Part shown: piece by piece, positions 54,816 to 64,000 of the stretch
Layout: each line of letters opens with the position of its first letter
How positions within the stretch are numbered: position 1 is the first letter of the stretch
NCBI GenBank assembly: GCA_014058105.1
Contig: JACGCM010002890.1
Span: 2,604,001-2,668,000 of the forward strand
Length of the DNA stretch: 64,000 nt
Direction of reading: 5' to 3'
Origin: Kingdonia uniflora
Taxonomy: Eukaryota; Streptophyta; Magnoliopsida; Ranunculales; Circaeasteraceae
Translations under genes and position numbers: made by a program
The notes under the pieces: model-generated
The model's database searches: none
What the model was told of the DNA's origin: nothing
Seen by the model: the letters and a program-made list of their open reading frames with translations, nothing else

Positions 54816-56035
54816 TTTTAGCCTACAGAAGAAGAGGCACGCAATTAGATAGACAAACTAGACAAATTCTGTGACCATCCAATCTACCCCCTCCAAAACA
54901 AACCATAGACCGGGTCGTAACCCTAATCTTTCCCCCCTCCGACCTCTCGAGTGCCATTTCTAAACCACAAACACAGATTGTTCCGCCTCTACTATCTAAA
55001 CCAAAAAAAAGAAAAAGCAGAATAAAGTTCTCAGAGATCAAATGTCATACCTGAAATTAGCAGAACTATCCCCAAATCAGAAAGATCACAGCCTCAGATG
55101 CCCTAACAGCTTCCACGTTCGTAATGGCGCTTGTCCTTCTCCTTTTGACTTTCTACAGTTTTCACAGCAAACTAGCACAGTAAGTCATCATCTCACTTAT
55201 ATATATTTTAAAAACCCGAAAAAACCTCGATTTATTAACCGCTATCATTACCCCGACCCCACCTCCCTGGCTTTTCGGGTAACAATGTGCTTTGACAAAT
55301 ATACCCTTAACATTTCCTACGTGTGAACAACCCGTTTACCTAAAATTACATGTACTGCCGAAGCTTCTCGAACCATATTCTCCCAGATCGAAATTAAATA
55401 GTCAGAATCCAATAGTCACATCACCACCTTTTTTGTCAAATGAGTAAAACATAATCATTACTTCCCAGCACACTACCCTAAATGCACGTACTACTCTGGC
55501 AGACCAGCCGTTTGGATTGTCAGATCGGCCAGTCAAATCAAACTTCACCTTTGATACACTATCAAACTTCACCTTCGATATACTATCAAACTTCACCGAC
55601 GTTACACTTCTGAACTCGAACATTCGACCAGTCTACACCTCATAGAATCTTCAACAAATTACCTTAGATTTATTAAACCTCTCATACCAACAAACCCCCC
55701 ATTCGGCCAGTCAAAACTTCACGCCTTCTGAAAAAAAAAATAGTTTCGACAAAGTATATATTTTTTATCCTAACAAGTTCAGTTTTATATTCCAAATATT
55801 CAATCAATATATTTATACTACCGACCTCGTACCGAGCAGTATTATATTTGGAATTCAGATTCTACTACCATATCCCACAGTTCACAATAATTTCTATTAT
55901 TACTATCAACAAAAGCACTTTTCATTCCGACAACGAGGACAACACAATAAAAGTCATGCAAAAAAAAAAAAAATGGAAAGAAGAGAGAAACAGAACACAT
56001 GAAAGCAACAACATGACAAACTACAAAAGGGAACC
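54816..56035. other. B-2 intergenic spacer on the antisense side
   Basis: AT-rich. A short tandem pattern near 55540-55610 repeats (A/T)CAAACTTCACC about three times. A 13-A run lies near 55959. No gene supported. Confidence 0.4.
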
Positions 56036-56353
56036 CTATCTATTAGAAGATTGCTCCTCTGCAATAGCGGCCGCCGTAGCTTCATCCTTCTGATCCACTA
56101 TATCCTCTGTGAAACCTTTGAGAAGCTACAGCCGATGGCCAGGTAGCGGCCCCATCATTTGCACTATTCCTCACTAGTACGCGAAGGGCATATCATAGAG
56201 AGGTGTTCCAGGTTCTGCTTTAAAGAGATCTGGCATTTCAGCGTTAATGTCGTCCTCTATCCCAAACCTTCATTGAAGACCTAGCAGGGCCTCTTGAATC
56301 CTCCTCACCCTCACGGCCGTTTGATCTTCAGCAATAGGTCCGTTCTCAGCCAT
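56036..56353 (-). pseudogene. B-2 small antisense gene 2, broken by stops
   Basis: An ATG at 56353 gives MAENGPIAEDQTAVRVRRIQEALLGLQ. FGIEDDINAEMPDLFKAEPGTPLYDMPFAY, GIVQMMGPLPGHRL and LLKGFTEDIVDQKDEATAAAIAEEQSSNR follow, with a stop at 56036. The frame holds over 106 codons, with stops after LLGLQ, after PFAY (two) and after GHRL. The F-AEP-G-P-PFAY and F-EDIVDQ motifs match B-1. Confidence 0.62.
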
Positions 56354-56814
56354 ATTGATAAACAGGAAGTACTCCGTTAGAAGAGAAGAATGCTGCAAGA
56401 CAGATAAAGAAATCTCTCCCTCCTTACCACTTTTTATACCTCCAAACTCACCAGAACTTTCCCTCCTCCCTAACCGAATTAATGGTAACCTTCAATTCCC
56501 AATAACAAAAGGTCAACATGTAACCTCTCTAACTTCCAAGACATAACTGATTCGCCTGTACCTCCATTCAAACCTCCTCCCCAATGACTCCCAGTCGAAC
56601 ATACCTCGCGCCTAGAAGAGTAGTCGCTTGCATTCGTTAACATTATCTAACCAAATAACAGGAATACAGACACGAGCAAAATAGTCTTTCCATTTCAATT
56701 ACGGAATCCAAAAAAACAAATTATATTTTTTCCCTACCACCCCGAACTCAAAACAACTTCCTCCCACAGAACAAAACAAAAACTACGCAAAATAATACCA
56801 AAACATTCACAACA

Positions 56815-57152
56815 TCAACCAAACGCCCTACTTCCAGAAGAACCAGCTCCGCTTGCCGCATGTTCCTCCTCGATGATCTTCTCTGTACAGACAAGGCTTT
56901 CATCTAATGCCATCAACAAAAGATAAGGTTTCTGCTTGATCGTAAAGTGTAACCTCAATTGCTCCCAGAGATAGGCGTACCGTACGCCAATGATGAACTC
57001 CCCTGGCCTCTCGTCCACAAGATCCAGCATGTTCCAATTTAGATCATGTTGTCCAAAAAACCTCCTGTGTAGCTCCGCTATTTTCTGCCCATATGAAGAT
57101 TACGGGCAAACCCCATCCTCTTCTGATAACGGGTATTGGGCGGGCTATCCAT
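56815..57152 (-). pseudogene. B-2 small antisense gene 1, frameshifted
   Basis: An ATG at 57152 gives MDSPPNTRYQKRMGFAR, then a frame change near 57100. One then reads FFGQHDLNWNMLDLVDERPGEFIIGVRYAYLWEQLRLHFT, YLLLMALDESLVCTEKIIEEEHAASGAGSSGSR and a stop at 56815. The W in DLNWNM shows that the stop in B-1 at this place was a TGG codon. Confidence 0.65.
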
Positions 57153-57388
57153 TCAGATATTCAGAAAGAAGAACAGAGTAATGTTGAAGATGGAAGAAGA
57201 TACAGAATCCCCGTACAAGAACAAATTTTTATAGCCTTCACCCCATTTATTACCTTTTACCCACCTACACCTCTTAATTATCCCCCCCACTTTATTATTT
57301 TCCCGAAATCCAACGGTCAAAGAAGAACAGGTTCCAAGACAACAGTTTTCTCAGCAAGCGCCTCTCCACCTGGCTTTGAGACCCTTGC

Positions 57389-57402
57389 TGAGAGGGGGCA
57401 AA
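57389..57402 (+). other. B-2 polypurine tract
   Basis: TGAGAGGGGGCAAA, identical to B-1, directly before the 3' LTR. Confidence 0.88.
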
Positions 57403-58052
57403 TGTGGTAGCCTTCGACTTCCTAACTCGAAGTCTACTTCGTATCCTACTCGAACATATCGAAGATAATTTTGACTCAGAATCAAACCCCTCAAGGAACT
57501 CTTGTAGTCGAAGGCTCGACAACAGATAAACCTTTGAGAACGGATTAGCACATAATAACAAATACCCTTCGACTAAACGTTTGAATAGCAGAAGTGTGAT
57601 GAGACTAGCAGTTAGCTCAAACGGATTGGACGGAACATTAATTGGTCTATCAGCTACAGTGACAGGGATTTCCGTAATAAATGCCGCCGCCGGAAAACCC
57701 GGACAGTAATCATGTAGCCTGGCCCACTCTTGGTGACTCAGCCTCTTATGTCTCTATAAATAAGAGCGAGGGGAAACCAAGAAGTGGTTAGAAAAATCCT
57801 CTCCAAACCCAATAATTTTTACCTTCGACCACTTACAAACTATATTCGATCTTAATTATTACTCATCAGTAATAGAATCACTGTTTAAAAATCCTCATCA
57901 GAGGTCGCAGAGAGTCACATTCGGGCCTCTACGCAAGTATTTGTCTATAATTAGTCTCTTTTTAGGTCATATACTTGTACATCCTTGATGAGAGGTTGAC
58001 CTCTGTGTTGTAAGGGCCATCTTCGCTTCTCAACGAAGATCAGGCCTCTACA
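57403..58052 (+). repeat. B-2 3' LTR
   Basis: Starts TGTGGTAGCC, ends GGCCTCTACA. TATAAATAAG at 57755. Pairs with 45301-45961, then ATTTG. Confidence 0.92.
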
Positions 58053-58057
58053 ATTTG

Positions 58058-58165
58058 TCTATAGATTGTTCATGCTTTAGATTATATGCTTGCATTCCTT
58101 TGATTGTGGGTTAACCCTGTATTGTAAGAGCCGAATTCCCTTTTGATAGAAGTTAGGCCCCTACA
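58058..58165 (+). repeat. B-3 3' LTR, second piece
   Basis: It resumes with TCTATAGATTG after the B-2 target duplication and ends TAGGCCCCTACA. It matches the reversed LTR at 42309-42420 closely, which identifies the subfamily. Confidence 0.85.
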
Positions 58166-58272
58166 TCTACCTCGCTGATCTCACCCCCTCGACCTCTACC
58201 AAATATGCTGGGCTTGTTTACTTCGTCCTCCTCATGCATTTGCCTCATCCTCGAAGCTTGACGGGTACGCAT
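58166..58272 (-). pseudogene. D-2 large antisense gene, N-terminal stub
   Basis: An ATG at 58272 gives MRTRQASRMRQMHEEDEVNK, then PSIFGRGRGGEISEVD, open until the B-3 LTR. It matches MHTHQLSKI...NEPSISGQGRGDERSDVEVL of D-1. The B-3 insertion removed the rest. Confidence 0.6.
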
Positions 58273-59505
58273 TATACCTTACATAAGACGAGGCACGCAA
58301 TTAGATCGATATATTCGACTATTACGTTTCGATATCATATTTTGTTCTACCCTCTCCAACTCACCCAACCCACAGTCAAATGTTTGACTACAAACCTGGT
58401 CACTACCCCACTCTCCTAAATTTACCACTTGGCTGTACCTCAAACCACATGGGTTACCCCGTTCTTCGGTCAGACCATTATCAACAAAAACCCTAGCTGT
58501 ACCTACCATACAATGCAAACAATATACAAATATAGAAGAAGAAATGATAGAGAAAAATTACAAATTACCTATTTGCGAAAGAAATCAGATGATATACCTA
58601 TTCGAATAGCTCATATCTCTCAACAATAACAAAATGTCTTTCTCTCCTCTCCAACAAGATCTACCGCAATAATAAAGTATGTGTTTCCTCTCTTCCTCCA
58701 CAGTTTTCTCTATGTTTGAGTGATTGGGAACAACAAATTTTTCCCTCACCTCTTTAAATACCACCTCACAAAAATAAAACTGTCTCGATTCCCCCACTCA
58801 CCATCATTACCATTCTTCCACTCCCCCTCATTTTTTGGCTAAGACGTATATTGATAATTTTACCTTCACTTCTTCTCACGTGCATATCACACACTCACAT
58901 CAAATAATTTTTAACCGTCTCGAACCTTCTGGCACCATGCCCGAAACTGCTAACTCAATCATATGTGTCACTTCCACTTTTTTTCCCATAACCCGAGGAA
59001 ACATCATGATGTCCTATAGGGCACTCTGACCTAGGAAATGTTTCACCTCTGACAAGTCTGCCATTTCGGCTTTCAGATTTTGCAGTCAAAGCATCGCTTT
59101 CAAACCTCCTTATCCATCCCACTACCGTTGTAACATTCGACCACATATTTTTTCAAACCATCGTCTACATCTCACTTAATCTAATTGAACATAAAATTTA
59201 AGTACTCGAACCTTCGGTCAGTATTTATCTTTATATAATTAAACCCAAGATCCCACAATTTTTTTGCCTATTTCATTACTTAAGTTTGATGTTCGACAAG
59301 TTCTATCGCGTGTATATTATCTTTGTCTACAGTGCGTGTCACACTTACAATGCTATACTTCAAGGCAATGCTGTTTCATTTGAAATAATCGCAATAACAA
59401 CAGGGAGAAAATTATAAGAAAAAAAAGAGGCAGAAACACAATAGCGGTAAAATATAACAACTTCTTCGGCCACCTCACAACGCCAATACCAAAACCAAGA
59501 CTCCC
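58273..59505. other. D-2 spacer between antisense genes
   Basis: AT-rich. Matches parts of the B-2 spacer (AGGCACGCAATTAGAT at 58292 and 54835). No gene supported. Confidence 0.4.
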
Positions 59506-59832
59506 CTATTTGTAGACGGGATAGTTCTTGTAGAGCCTTGCCTCTGCATCTTTGACTCGGTCTTCTACATCCACTTGGTCTTCGGCTATGTTCTTCAGAA
59601 AGAAGTACTGGTTGCTGGTGCTCAGGTTCATCCATTACAGCACCCTCCACCAATAGGCGTATGGCATCCCACAGATTGGTTCCTCTGGCTCTAGCTCAAC
59701 AAAATCTGGTATCTCCCAGTCCGTACCATGTTCGCCGAAGAACTTTTCCTTCAACACAGCTGCCTTCTGCTCTATTCACCATTCTTGTACTTCCATACTT
59801 TTCGGGTACCTTGTTGTTGGTGTGTTTTCCAT
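59506..59832 (-). pseudogene. D-2 small antisense gene, two stops
   Basis: An ATG at 59832 opens MENTPTTRYPKSM. The frame holds for 109 codons with two stops (after EVQEW and after WWRVL). The core is KAAVLKEKFFGEHGTDWEIPDFVELEPEEPICGMPYAYWW, then NQYFFLKNIAEDQVDVEDRVKDAEARL. It joins features of both B small genes: the MxTPNTRY start and KFFGEHD of gene 1, and the EPE-PYAYWW and AEDxVDxED of gene 2. This suggests the B pair arose by duplication of one such gene. Confidence 0.65.
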
Positions 59833-60067
59833 GGTTTCGGTTACTAGAAGAAAAAGATAAAGGTAGTTTAAAACTCCCCCACCCACACCCCCTATTTATA
59901 TTTGAAATTAAGATTCATTCAATCCCCCTTTAATCACCACTCGCATTAATTACCATCCTTAATTACTTTCCTCGGAACTGCTCACATTCAACAATCAAAT
60001 TTTTAACATCCCACGCCTAATAAATTTTCTCAGTACGTGCATCTATACAAATTTATGAGGCCCCTAC

Positions 60068-60081
60068 TGAGAGGGGACAAA
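60068..60081 (+). other. D-2 polypurine tract
   Basis: TGAGAGGGGACAAA directly before the LTR. Confidence 0.85.
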
Positions 60082-60422
60082 TGTAGTAGCCTACTCGCAG
60101 CCTTCTAGCACAAGTCGAATAATCAAAGGCTACATTGAAGCCTACCTAGAGACTCGAAGTCCAATAATACAATAACTAAGTCCACGAAGCCTTCTGAGAC
60201 TAATCAAATACTCAAAGGAGTCATCGAAGCTAAGTATCATAGTCGAAGATAGATGAGCAGCGCCAGAACTCAGCATCAGTACCAAAAATACTTCTACCAT
60301 GGTCATACATGGTCGAAGGCAGATACGTTTGACAGCCAGCTCACTAGATAGAACAGTGAAACAAGCCGCTTGGCAGCTACAGTGCCAGAACCAAGAACTA
60401 AAGTGCTAGAACCAACAACTAC
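60082..60422 (+). repeat. D-2 3' LTR, first piece
   Basis: Starts TGTAGTAGCCTACTCGCAGCC and follows the D LTR for 341 bases until A-2. The last bases ACTAC (60418-60422) would be the left target duplication of A-2. The right copy is beyond the window. Confidence 0.85.
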
Positions 60423-61050
60423 TGTAGGGACCTGTCCCTCAACCTCACATAGAATCGAGCTGTCACCAGTTCAAATAACCTCCATCTCAGGCTCACGCAT
60501 TTTTCAGCATAACTAAACCAGCTAACATTTTAACGTACTCCGCAAACTGGTGAAGAACGTGGGTCAAACTTAAACTGGAAAACCTAAACCAGTCAAAGAT
60601 ACATGTTTCTCTCAAACTCGTCAATTACTCAGTCAATCACCACTAACCACTTTTTTTAGAGAACGTGTTCTAGTACGATGAAGAGTTACGGAGAAGGCCT
60701 ATATAAGGTAGAAGTTCCAGAAGAGACAAGGACCAGAAAAATTACATAAAAGATCACCTAGATATTTCATATTCAAGATTCTCGACAAGTCATCAAAACA
60801 TCTTAGCTACAAGACTCCAGCATTTTCTATTCTTAGAGATCACTTATAATAAGATGTCCGCCTCAAGCAATAAATATACTTTCAACAAAAATTCTCCACA
60901 CGAGGTCGTTGTTTTTTTACCTATTCATAGGTTTTCCATGCTAAAATCACCTGCTTTATTTCATAATTTCTATTAGAATATTATTAAAGGTTCATTGGTG
61001 TGATAGCAAATTCAACAACCATTTTTAGCTTACAGAAATTGGTCATTATA
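60423..61050 (+). repeat. A-2 5' LTR
   Basis: Starts TGTAGGGACC and ends GGTCATTATA (CA decayed to TA). TATA box at 60700. Hairpin near 60900-60945. Aligns with the A-1 LTRs. Confidence 0.9.
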
Positions 61051-61052
61051 TT

Positions 61053-61070
61053 TGGCATCGTCTGTAGGAA
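61053..61070 (+). other. A-2 primer binding site
   Basis: TGGCATCGTCTGTAGGAA, two bases different from the A-1 site. Confidence 0.7.
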
Positions 61071-61122
61071 AGATTGCATTTTCACGATATCCTAAGGCAG
61101 TCTTTCACTACAACTTTCAATC

Positions 61123-62490
61123 ATGGTTACTTCAGGACGACCGGCTACAGGAACTCAGCTCAAAGTGTCTATGGTGTCAGGGCCGCTCGCAGAGTTACGG
61201 GCGAATCTCAACGCTGAAATGGAGAAATGCGCCAAGCTCGAATTTCATTTAACTAAGGATCGAGAGCTCCGTGTGAAAGAGCTCGATGCTGAACGACAAG
61301 CTCATTTGGCAGCGTTCAAATGACATGAAGATTAGATGACATCAATGTAGACTGCTCTGGAGGCTCTACAAAATACTCAGCAGGCTCCACCAACAAGAGG
61401 TAATGATCAGCTTCCAAAGACCTCCCGTATTTTTGCAAGGGAAAGGTTGGGACCTCGGGGAGTCACCAGTAAAGCGATGTCCAAGAATCTACACTGTGAA
61501 CCATAGCCCTCTATACACTTGGGGGGTGAAGTTTAGTCCGAAGTCAGTCAAGGTCACAGAATTTCTTCCTGCCAAGTGGAAGAACAACGACCTCATCATC
61601 AAGTTCTAGCACTTGATGGCCTAAGTGAAGGCACGAGCACTCATCATCCACAACTAGCTCGTCCAACAATTCAACCGATACGTCATTATATCACAAAAGA
61701 GGATATGGACCAGCGGATTAAGGATTTGATCGAAGCATAGGTTCTAGGTACTACCGGCGATACCACAGAGATCCAAGGAAGTCTGATTGCCAAGGAACAA
61801 TTCGATATGCAGATACCAAAAGGTTTCCATACTCCCAAAATTTGCAAATACAAAGGTATTGACCCGAAAGGGACACATTAAACAATATCGTGATTCATTG
61901 GGGTTATACTCCAATCTCAACCACATCCTCTGCCATCTATTCACCACAAGTCTACAGGAGGAACCATTCTGATGGTTCTACTCTCTCCCTGAGCACTCCA
62001 TCTATACATTCGATCAACTGCATAAGCAGTTCATCAAGACGTATGCTCACAACAGAGATATAGAGGAAAACTTGCATTCTCTTATCGGTCTTAAACAATC
62101 ACATGGAGAGAAACGTGAAGATTTCTCAAAGAAATTCTTAGAGCTCGCGTGAAAAGTTGATAACCGCGATCAGAAAACATCAGCTACTGCTTTCACTAAT
62201 GCTCTCCTGCTCGACTGCAAAACCAAAGAATACCTCTTCCTTAACAAACCTGCGACCTTGGAAAAGATGATCACCAAAGTCAACAGTTACGCCGACTTTG
62301 AGAGGATGATGTCCGAGTGACAGAAATCTACTAAATTTGTCCTCTCCACCAAAGGCCCATCTACAGATCGAGCCAGTAAGCCCAAGGAAAAACTAGGAGA
62401 TCAGAAGCACACCAAAGGAAACATTAGTTACCCTCGGAGAGGCAGTCCACCAAACAAAACTATCCTCCCAAAATTGAACGTCTGAATCTC
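61123..62490 (+). pseudogene. gag: A-2 gag, broken
   Basis: An ATG at 61123 opens MVTSGRPATGTQLKVSMVSG, then a charged coiled-coil-like segment (ELRANLNAEMEKCAKLEFHL, RELRVKELDAERQAHLAAF) and a stop. A proline-rich linker follows. The capsid core is at about 61850-62320: GIDPKGHIKQYRDSLGLYSN, IYTFDQLHKQFIKTYAHN, SHGEKREDFSKKFLEL, KEYLFLNKPATLEKMITKVN and YADFERMMSE. Stops interrupt at about 61321, 61334, 61970, 62152 and 62318, along with frame changes. The start gives the best evidence for where family A gag begins. Confidence 0.82.
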
Positions 62491-62626
62491 TACAATTTTT
62501 CCATTACTATTGAAGGATATACTCTACCGCATCTCTCAATCGCTGGAACCAAACGATAGTTGACCATATTACCTGCATCATAAGGTAAATCATCATACTA
62601 CCGAAAATTTCTATGCTCTATAGCGG

Positions 62627-63400
62627 TTGCTCGAGTACATTTTTAAAGAGGGACGGATGCTCGAGTACATTGTCGATCTGTGGTCATACAATGATAAAAG
62701 CTATAAGAAGAAGCTTGAAGTTATTCAGGTCAATAATCAAGCTGAGAAAAAACACCTTTACCATATGCACCATAGCAACATGATCAAAATCAATCAGATC
62801 ACCAACTCCAATAGATCAAAATCTAGGAGACTATCGGAATGCTACGATCTCACACCTCAAGACAAAGAAGTCATGCTTCTCGCAGAGTCGAGCAATCACC
62901 GGCTAGGAATTTTATTCGAAGATTACAATAACAGCCATGTCAATTTTCTACATCATGATGCATTAGTAATGATGCTGAAAATGAGGAAGTTTGTCATGCA
63001 CACAATGATGATCGATATTGGAAGCTGTATTGAGATTCTTCTTCAAAGTACAATTGACCAAATGGGATTGGCTGACCAAGTTAATAGAAGTGACACCAGT
63101 ATCAATGGGTTCAATGGTTCCAATAAAGAATCAGTAGGCAAGATCATCTTACATATTACCACAGGACCAAGCACCATCGACGTCGTGTTCTATGTCATTA
63201 ATGCCAAATCTCGCTATCTCGAGATTATAGGCCACTGCTGGATTCACAACATGGAAGCAATCACTTCCACATATCATCAGGTACTCCGATTCAAACACAA
63301 CAATGGTATTTATGAGATCAGAGGTAGTCAGAAACTCTCTCAAGCTTATGAAAATACTGTCTCAACTATCCTAGATACCTTCGACAGATTGGCTGCATAG
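62627..63400 (+). pseudogene. A-2 protease region, open frame with altered catalytic motif
   Basis: The 257-codon frame reads MLEYIFKEGRMLEYIVDLWS, then a charged linker and LFEDYNNSHVNFLHHDAL. The protease site is DIGS (63014-63025), not DTGS, so the usual threonine is lost and activity is doubtful. GFNGS, TTGPSTIDVVFYVI, TSTYHQVLRFKHN and GSQKLSQ follow. As in A-1, the domain was part of a longer polyprotein, so the ATG at 62627 is only the first methionine of the open stretch. Confidence 0.82.
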
Positions 63401-63403
63401 CAA

Positions 63404-64000
63404 TTACAGGAAGTTGATCACCTCAATGATCAATCTTCCATGAAAGAGCCTACAAAATACATCAACCTCGATGGACCTGGCCGAGTTACTTTTATTGGTA
63501 CTAAGCTGGGTTAACAGGAAAAAGATACTCTCATTCAGTTTTTGCAGCTCAATCGAGATGTTTTTGCATGGTCTTTCGAAGAGATACCTGGGGTCGATCT
63601 GACAAAGGTATGTCACAAGTTGGCCATAAATATCAGCGCCACAGTGGTCAAACAGAAGCAACAACATCTTTCACCTCATCTTCGAGATGAAGTTAACACT
63701 GAGATTGAGAAATTGATCAAGGTGGGATTCATTCGAGAAGCCAAATATCCTGACTGGATATCCAATATTGTCGTTGTGCTGAAAAAGAACAGAAAAGTCC
63801 GAGTTTACGTAGATTTTATCGATCTAAAAAAATATACTCCAAATAATAGTTTCCCTCTTCCCAACATTCATTAGATCCTCGATTCTACAACCGGTCATGA
63901 TCTACTATCTATGATGAACGTTGCTTCAGAGTACATTCAGATTCCACTTTTAGAAGAAGATCAAGAAAAGACAACTTTCATCACTAAAAAAGGTCTTTAT
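63404..64000 (+). pseudogene. A-2 reverse transcriptase, N-terminal part
   Basis: DGPGRVTFIGTKLG, a stop, DVFAWSFEEIPGVDLTKV, VKQKQQHLSPHLRDEV, VGFIREAKYPDWISNIVVVLKK, VYVDFIDLKKYTPNNSFPLPNIH, a stop, and LLSMMNVASEYIQIPLLEEDQEKTTFIT. The window ends before the YIDD motif. Confidence 0.85.

Larger units (their letters stand above)
45301..58052 (+). mobile_element. B-2: complete but inactive Tat-type element
   Basis: 12,752 bases. LTRs of 661 and 650 bases lie at 45301-45961 and 57403-58052. The flanks TTTTG (45296-45300) and ATTTG (58053-58057) differ at one base and fit a target duplication in the B-3 LTR. The gene order is the same as B-1. gag to the second RNase H stays in one reading frame for about 4.2 kb, broken only by stop codons. 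This is the best-kept coding copy in the window. Confidence 0.93.
43455..58165 (+). mobile_element. B-3: 3' end of a B-type element, with B-2 nested in its LTR
   Basis: What remains is the end of the antisense block (one gene stub, one small gene), the purine tract and the 3' LTR (44670-45300 continuing 58058-58165). The left side is cut at the CACTA fragment. Its right end lies against the N-terminal part of the D-2 antisense gene, so B-3 inserted there. TCTAC (58166-58170) would be its target duplication, but the partner is lost. Confidence 0.75.
58166..60422 (+). mobile_element. D-2: 3' end of a D-type element, cut on both sides
   Basis: It contains the first exon start of the large antisense gene, a spacer, one small antisense gene, the purine tract and the first 341 bases of the 3' LTR. 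The left side is cut by B-3 and the right by A-2. The small gene and LTR match D-1. Confidence 0.75.
60423..64000 (+). mobile_element. A-2: family A element running off the window
   Basis: 5' LTR, primer site, gag, protease and the start of RT are inside the window. It is the same family as A-1 and in places better kept: the protease frame is open for 257 codons. It interrupts the D-2 LTR. Confidence 0.9.

Noticed and set aside
1..64000. tRNA, rRNA or organelle DNA
   Set aside because: I looked for conserved rRNA blocks, tRNA cloverleaf signatures and plastid or mitochondrial gene motifs and saw none.

Overview
The window looks like plant nuclear DNA, probably pericentromeric or otherwise heterochromatic. 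I find no host gene, rRNA or tRNA that I can support. About 90 percent is nested, decayed LTR retrotransposons of the Ty3/gypsy Tat type (gag, PR, RT, a classical RNase H, a second archaeal-like RNase H, then INT). Each has tandem repeats after pol and a block of genes on the antisense strand between pol and the 3' LTR. A degenerate non-autonomous LTR complex, a CACTA-transposon end and short unassigned stretches make up the rest. I do not name a species. Labels A, B, C and D below are mine.

Layout. 1-594 is unassigned. 595-5735 is a compound of LTRs of family C with a 49-bp tandem repeat and a stray RNase H fragment. 5736-7624 is unassigned. The left nest follows. D-1 lies on the minus strand and its 3' LTR starts at 7625. 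A-1 (7680-35376, target duplication GTTAC) sits inside that LTR. B-1 (19325-32473, target duplication TCTAT) sits inside A-1. D-1 resumes at 35382 and its body runs to about 42003, where it is cut. 42004-43455 is a junction zone: a forward D-type LTR piece, an inverted B-type LTR and a CACTA end. The right nest is next. B-3 (3' portion only, 43455-58165) carries B-2 (45301-58052) inside its 3' LTR. B-3 itself lies in the antisense gene of D-2 (58166-60422), whose 3' LTR is cut by A-2 (60423 to the window end).

How the parts work together. When active, the sense-strand gag-pol would have supplied capsid, protease, reverse transcriptase, two RNase H domains and integrase, with priming from a TGGCGCCGT-type site (tRNA-Asp-like) and second-strand synthesis from a TGAGAGGGGGCAAA-type purine tract. 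All copies here are broken by stops and frameshifts. The most interesting content is the antisense block. One large gene is spliced, with introns at matching places in A-1, B-1, B-2 and D-1. One or two small genes of about 100-120 codons share a motif pattern (KFFG, then PYAYLW, then LAE) and look like duplicates of each other. The order is the same in families A and B. A pair of short hairpins in the transcribed part of the LTR is also kept between families whose LTRs otherwise differ.
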